DNA of 5,035 bases from an archaeon (GTDB lineage Archaea; Halobacteriota; Syntropharchaeia; Alkanophagales; Methanospirareceae). A program made the translations under genes and the position numbers. The DNA lies in assembly GCA_030019325.1 (NCBI GenBank), contig JASEFB010000108.1, forward strand, positions 1 through 5,035, in the 5' to 3' direction. This document shows positions 4,819 through 5,035 of this stretch, one piece after another. The stretch's first letter is position 1, and every line of letters begins with the position of its first letter. The notes beneath the pieces were generated by a model. The model searched no databases. It worked only from the letters and a program-made list of their open reading frames with translations, and was not told the origin of the DNA.

Positions 4819-5035
4819 TTATTTTTCCTCCTCACTCCGTAATTTGTCACGAAGTTTCAAAAAATGTTTGTCCCATAGTTTCACAAAAAAGGCAGGCTCG
4901 CCCCTCGTAATGCTAATTCGCTCTTCTCTTCCTATCGCCCGGTAGAACTGCCCGTCTATGACCAACTCGGCATCCTTCATCTCCAGGAGGTCTAAACTGA
5001 TCTCACTATTGATATCCACGACCGTGGGTCTTGCA
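4819..5035 (-). CDS. nadK: NAD kinase, C-terminal fragment (gene runs off the right edge)
   Basis: About 71 C-terminal residues are visible; the frame is open to the window edge, so the start lies outside. The segment reads ARPTVVDINSEISLDLL, then a VDGQ-type motif (LVIDGQF), then ERISITRGEPAFFVKL and a final HFLKLRDKLRSEEEK. This matches the end of the NAD kinase (PpnK/NadK) fold: the RPxVV strand, the xVDGQ motif near the substrate site, the basic-plus-isoleucine strand, and the closing F-x-x-x-LR-x-KL helix. The enzyme phosphorylates NAD to NADP in the cytoplasm. The Gly-rich GGDG motif would be upstream and cannot be checked. A GTG at 5019 could be mistaken for a start, but it lies inside the conserved strand. 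The PRC-barrel gene follows in the same direction, so the two may be partly co-transcribed. Confidence 0.78.
   Translation of the reverse strand, partial: ARPTVVDINSEISLDLLEMKDAELVIDGQFYRAIGREERISITRGEPAFFVKLWDKHFLKLRDKLRSEEEK

Noticed and set aside
4461..4910. Plus-strand open frame of 149 codons across the PRC-barrel gene and the end of the NAD kinase gene
   Set aside because: It begins inside the tRNA intron, is antisense to two better-supported genes and has no family-like motif.
5017..5019. GTG at 5019 as the start of a small 66-residue protein
   Set aside because: The frame remains open upstream to the window edge with conserved NAD kinase residues (ARPTVV), so this is an internal valine codon.

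Overview
The window looks like archaeal, most likely euryarchaeal, chromosomal DNA. Four things point that way: an archaeal-type stand-alone RecJ-like DHH/DHHA1 nuclease, a tRNA-Arg gene interrupted at the canonical 37/38 position with a bulge-helix-bulge splice site, a small archaeal PRC-barrel protein, and TATA-like boxes about 25-30 nt upstream of start codons that lack Shine-Dalgarno sequences. An Rnf complex in such a background is known from Methanosarcina and from anaerobic methane- or alkane-oxidising relatives (ANME and similar lineages). I therefore suspect that neighbourhood, but the sequence alone does not settle the lineage.

Layout, left to right. Positions 1-1387 (minus strand) hold the start of an rnf operon: rnfC, with the first 24 codons of rnfD following after a 2-nt gap and running off the left edge. 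A 54-nt AT-rich spacer with one near-symmetric TATA-like box separates rnfC from the divergent apbE (1442-2428, plus), which encodes the flavin transferase that attaches FMN covalently to Rnf subunits. Next, on the same strand, is a small unrecognised protein (2484-2867) with one membrane helix followed by a coiled coil built from tandem 14-residue repeats. Its last 15 nt overlap, tail to tail, a RecJ-like phosphoesterase/nuclease gene (2853-4253, minus). Divergent from that gene is an intron-containing tRNA-Arg(CCU) (4359-4514, plus). The last 9 nt of the tRNA overlap, in antisense, the 3' end of a PRC-barrel gene (4506-4763, minus). Upstream of that gene is the C-terminal part of an NAD kinase (4819 to the right edge, minus).

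Functional picture. rnfC, rnfD and apbE form one module: a ferredoxin-linked, ion-translocating membrane oxidoreductase and its flavinylation enzyme, placed back to back so that they could be co-expressed from one shared promoter region. The remaining genes are housekeeping: RecJ-like DNA or RNA processing, tRNA-Arg, a PRC-barrel protein and NADP synthesis. The genome is compact here: no stretch over 300 bases lacks a gene, and two convergent gene pairs overlap. I found no CRISPR array, insertion sequence or convincing new multi-gene system. The items most worth a second look are the shared rnfC/apbE promoter, the repeat-built membrane coiled-coil protein, the tRNA intron with its GC-rich hairpin, and the tRNA/PRC antisense overlap.
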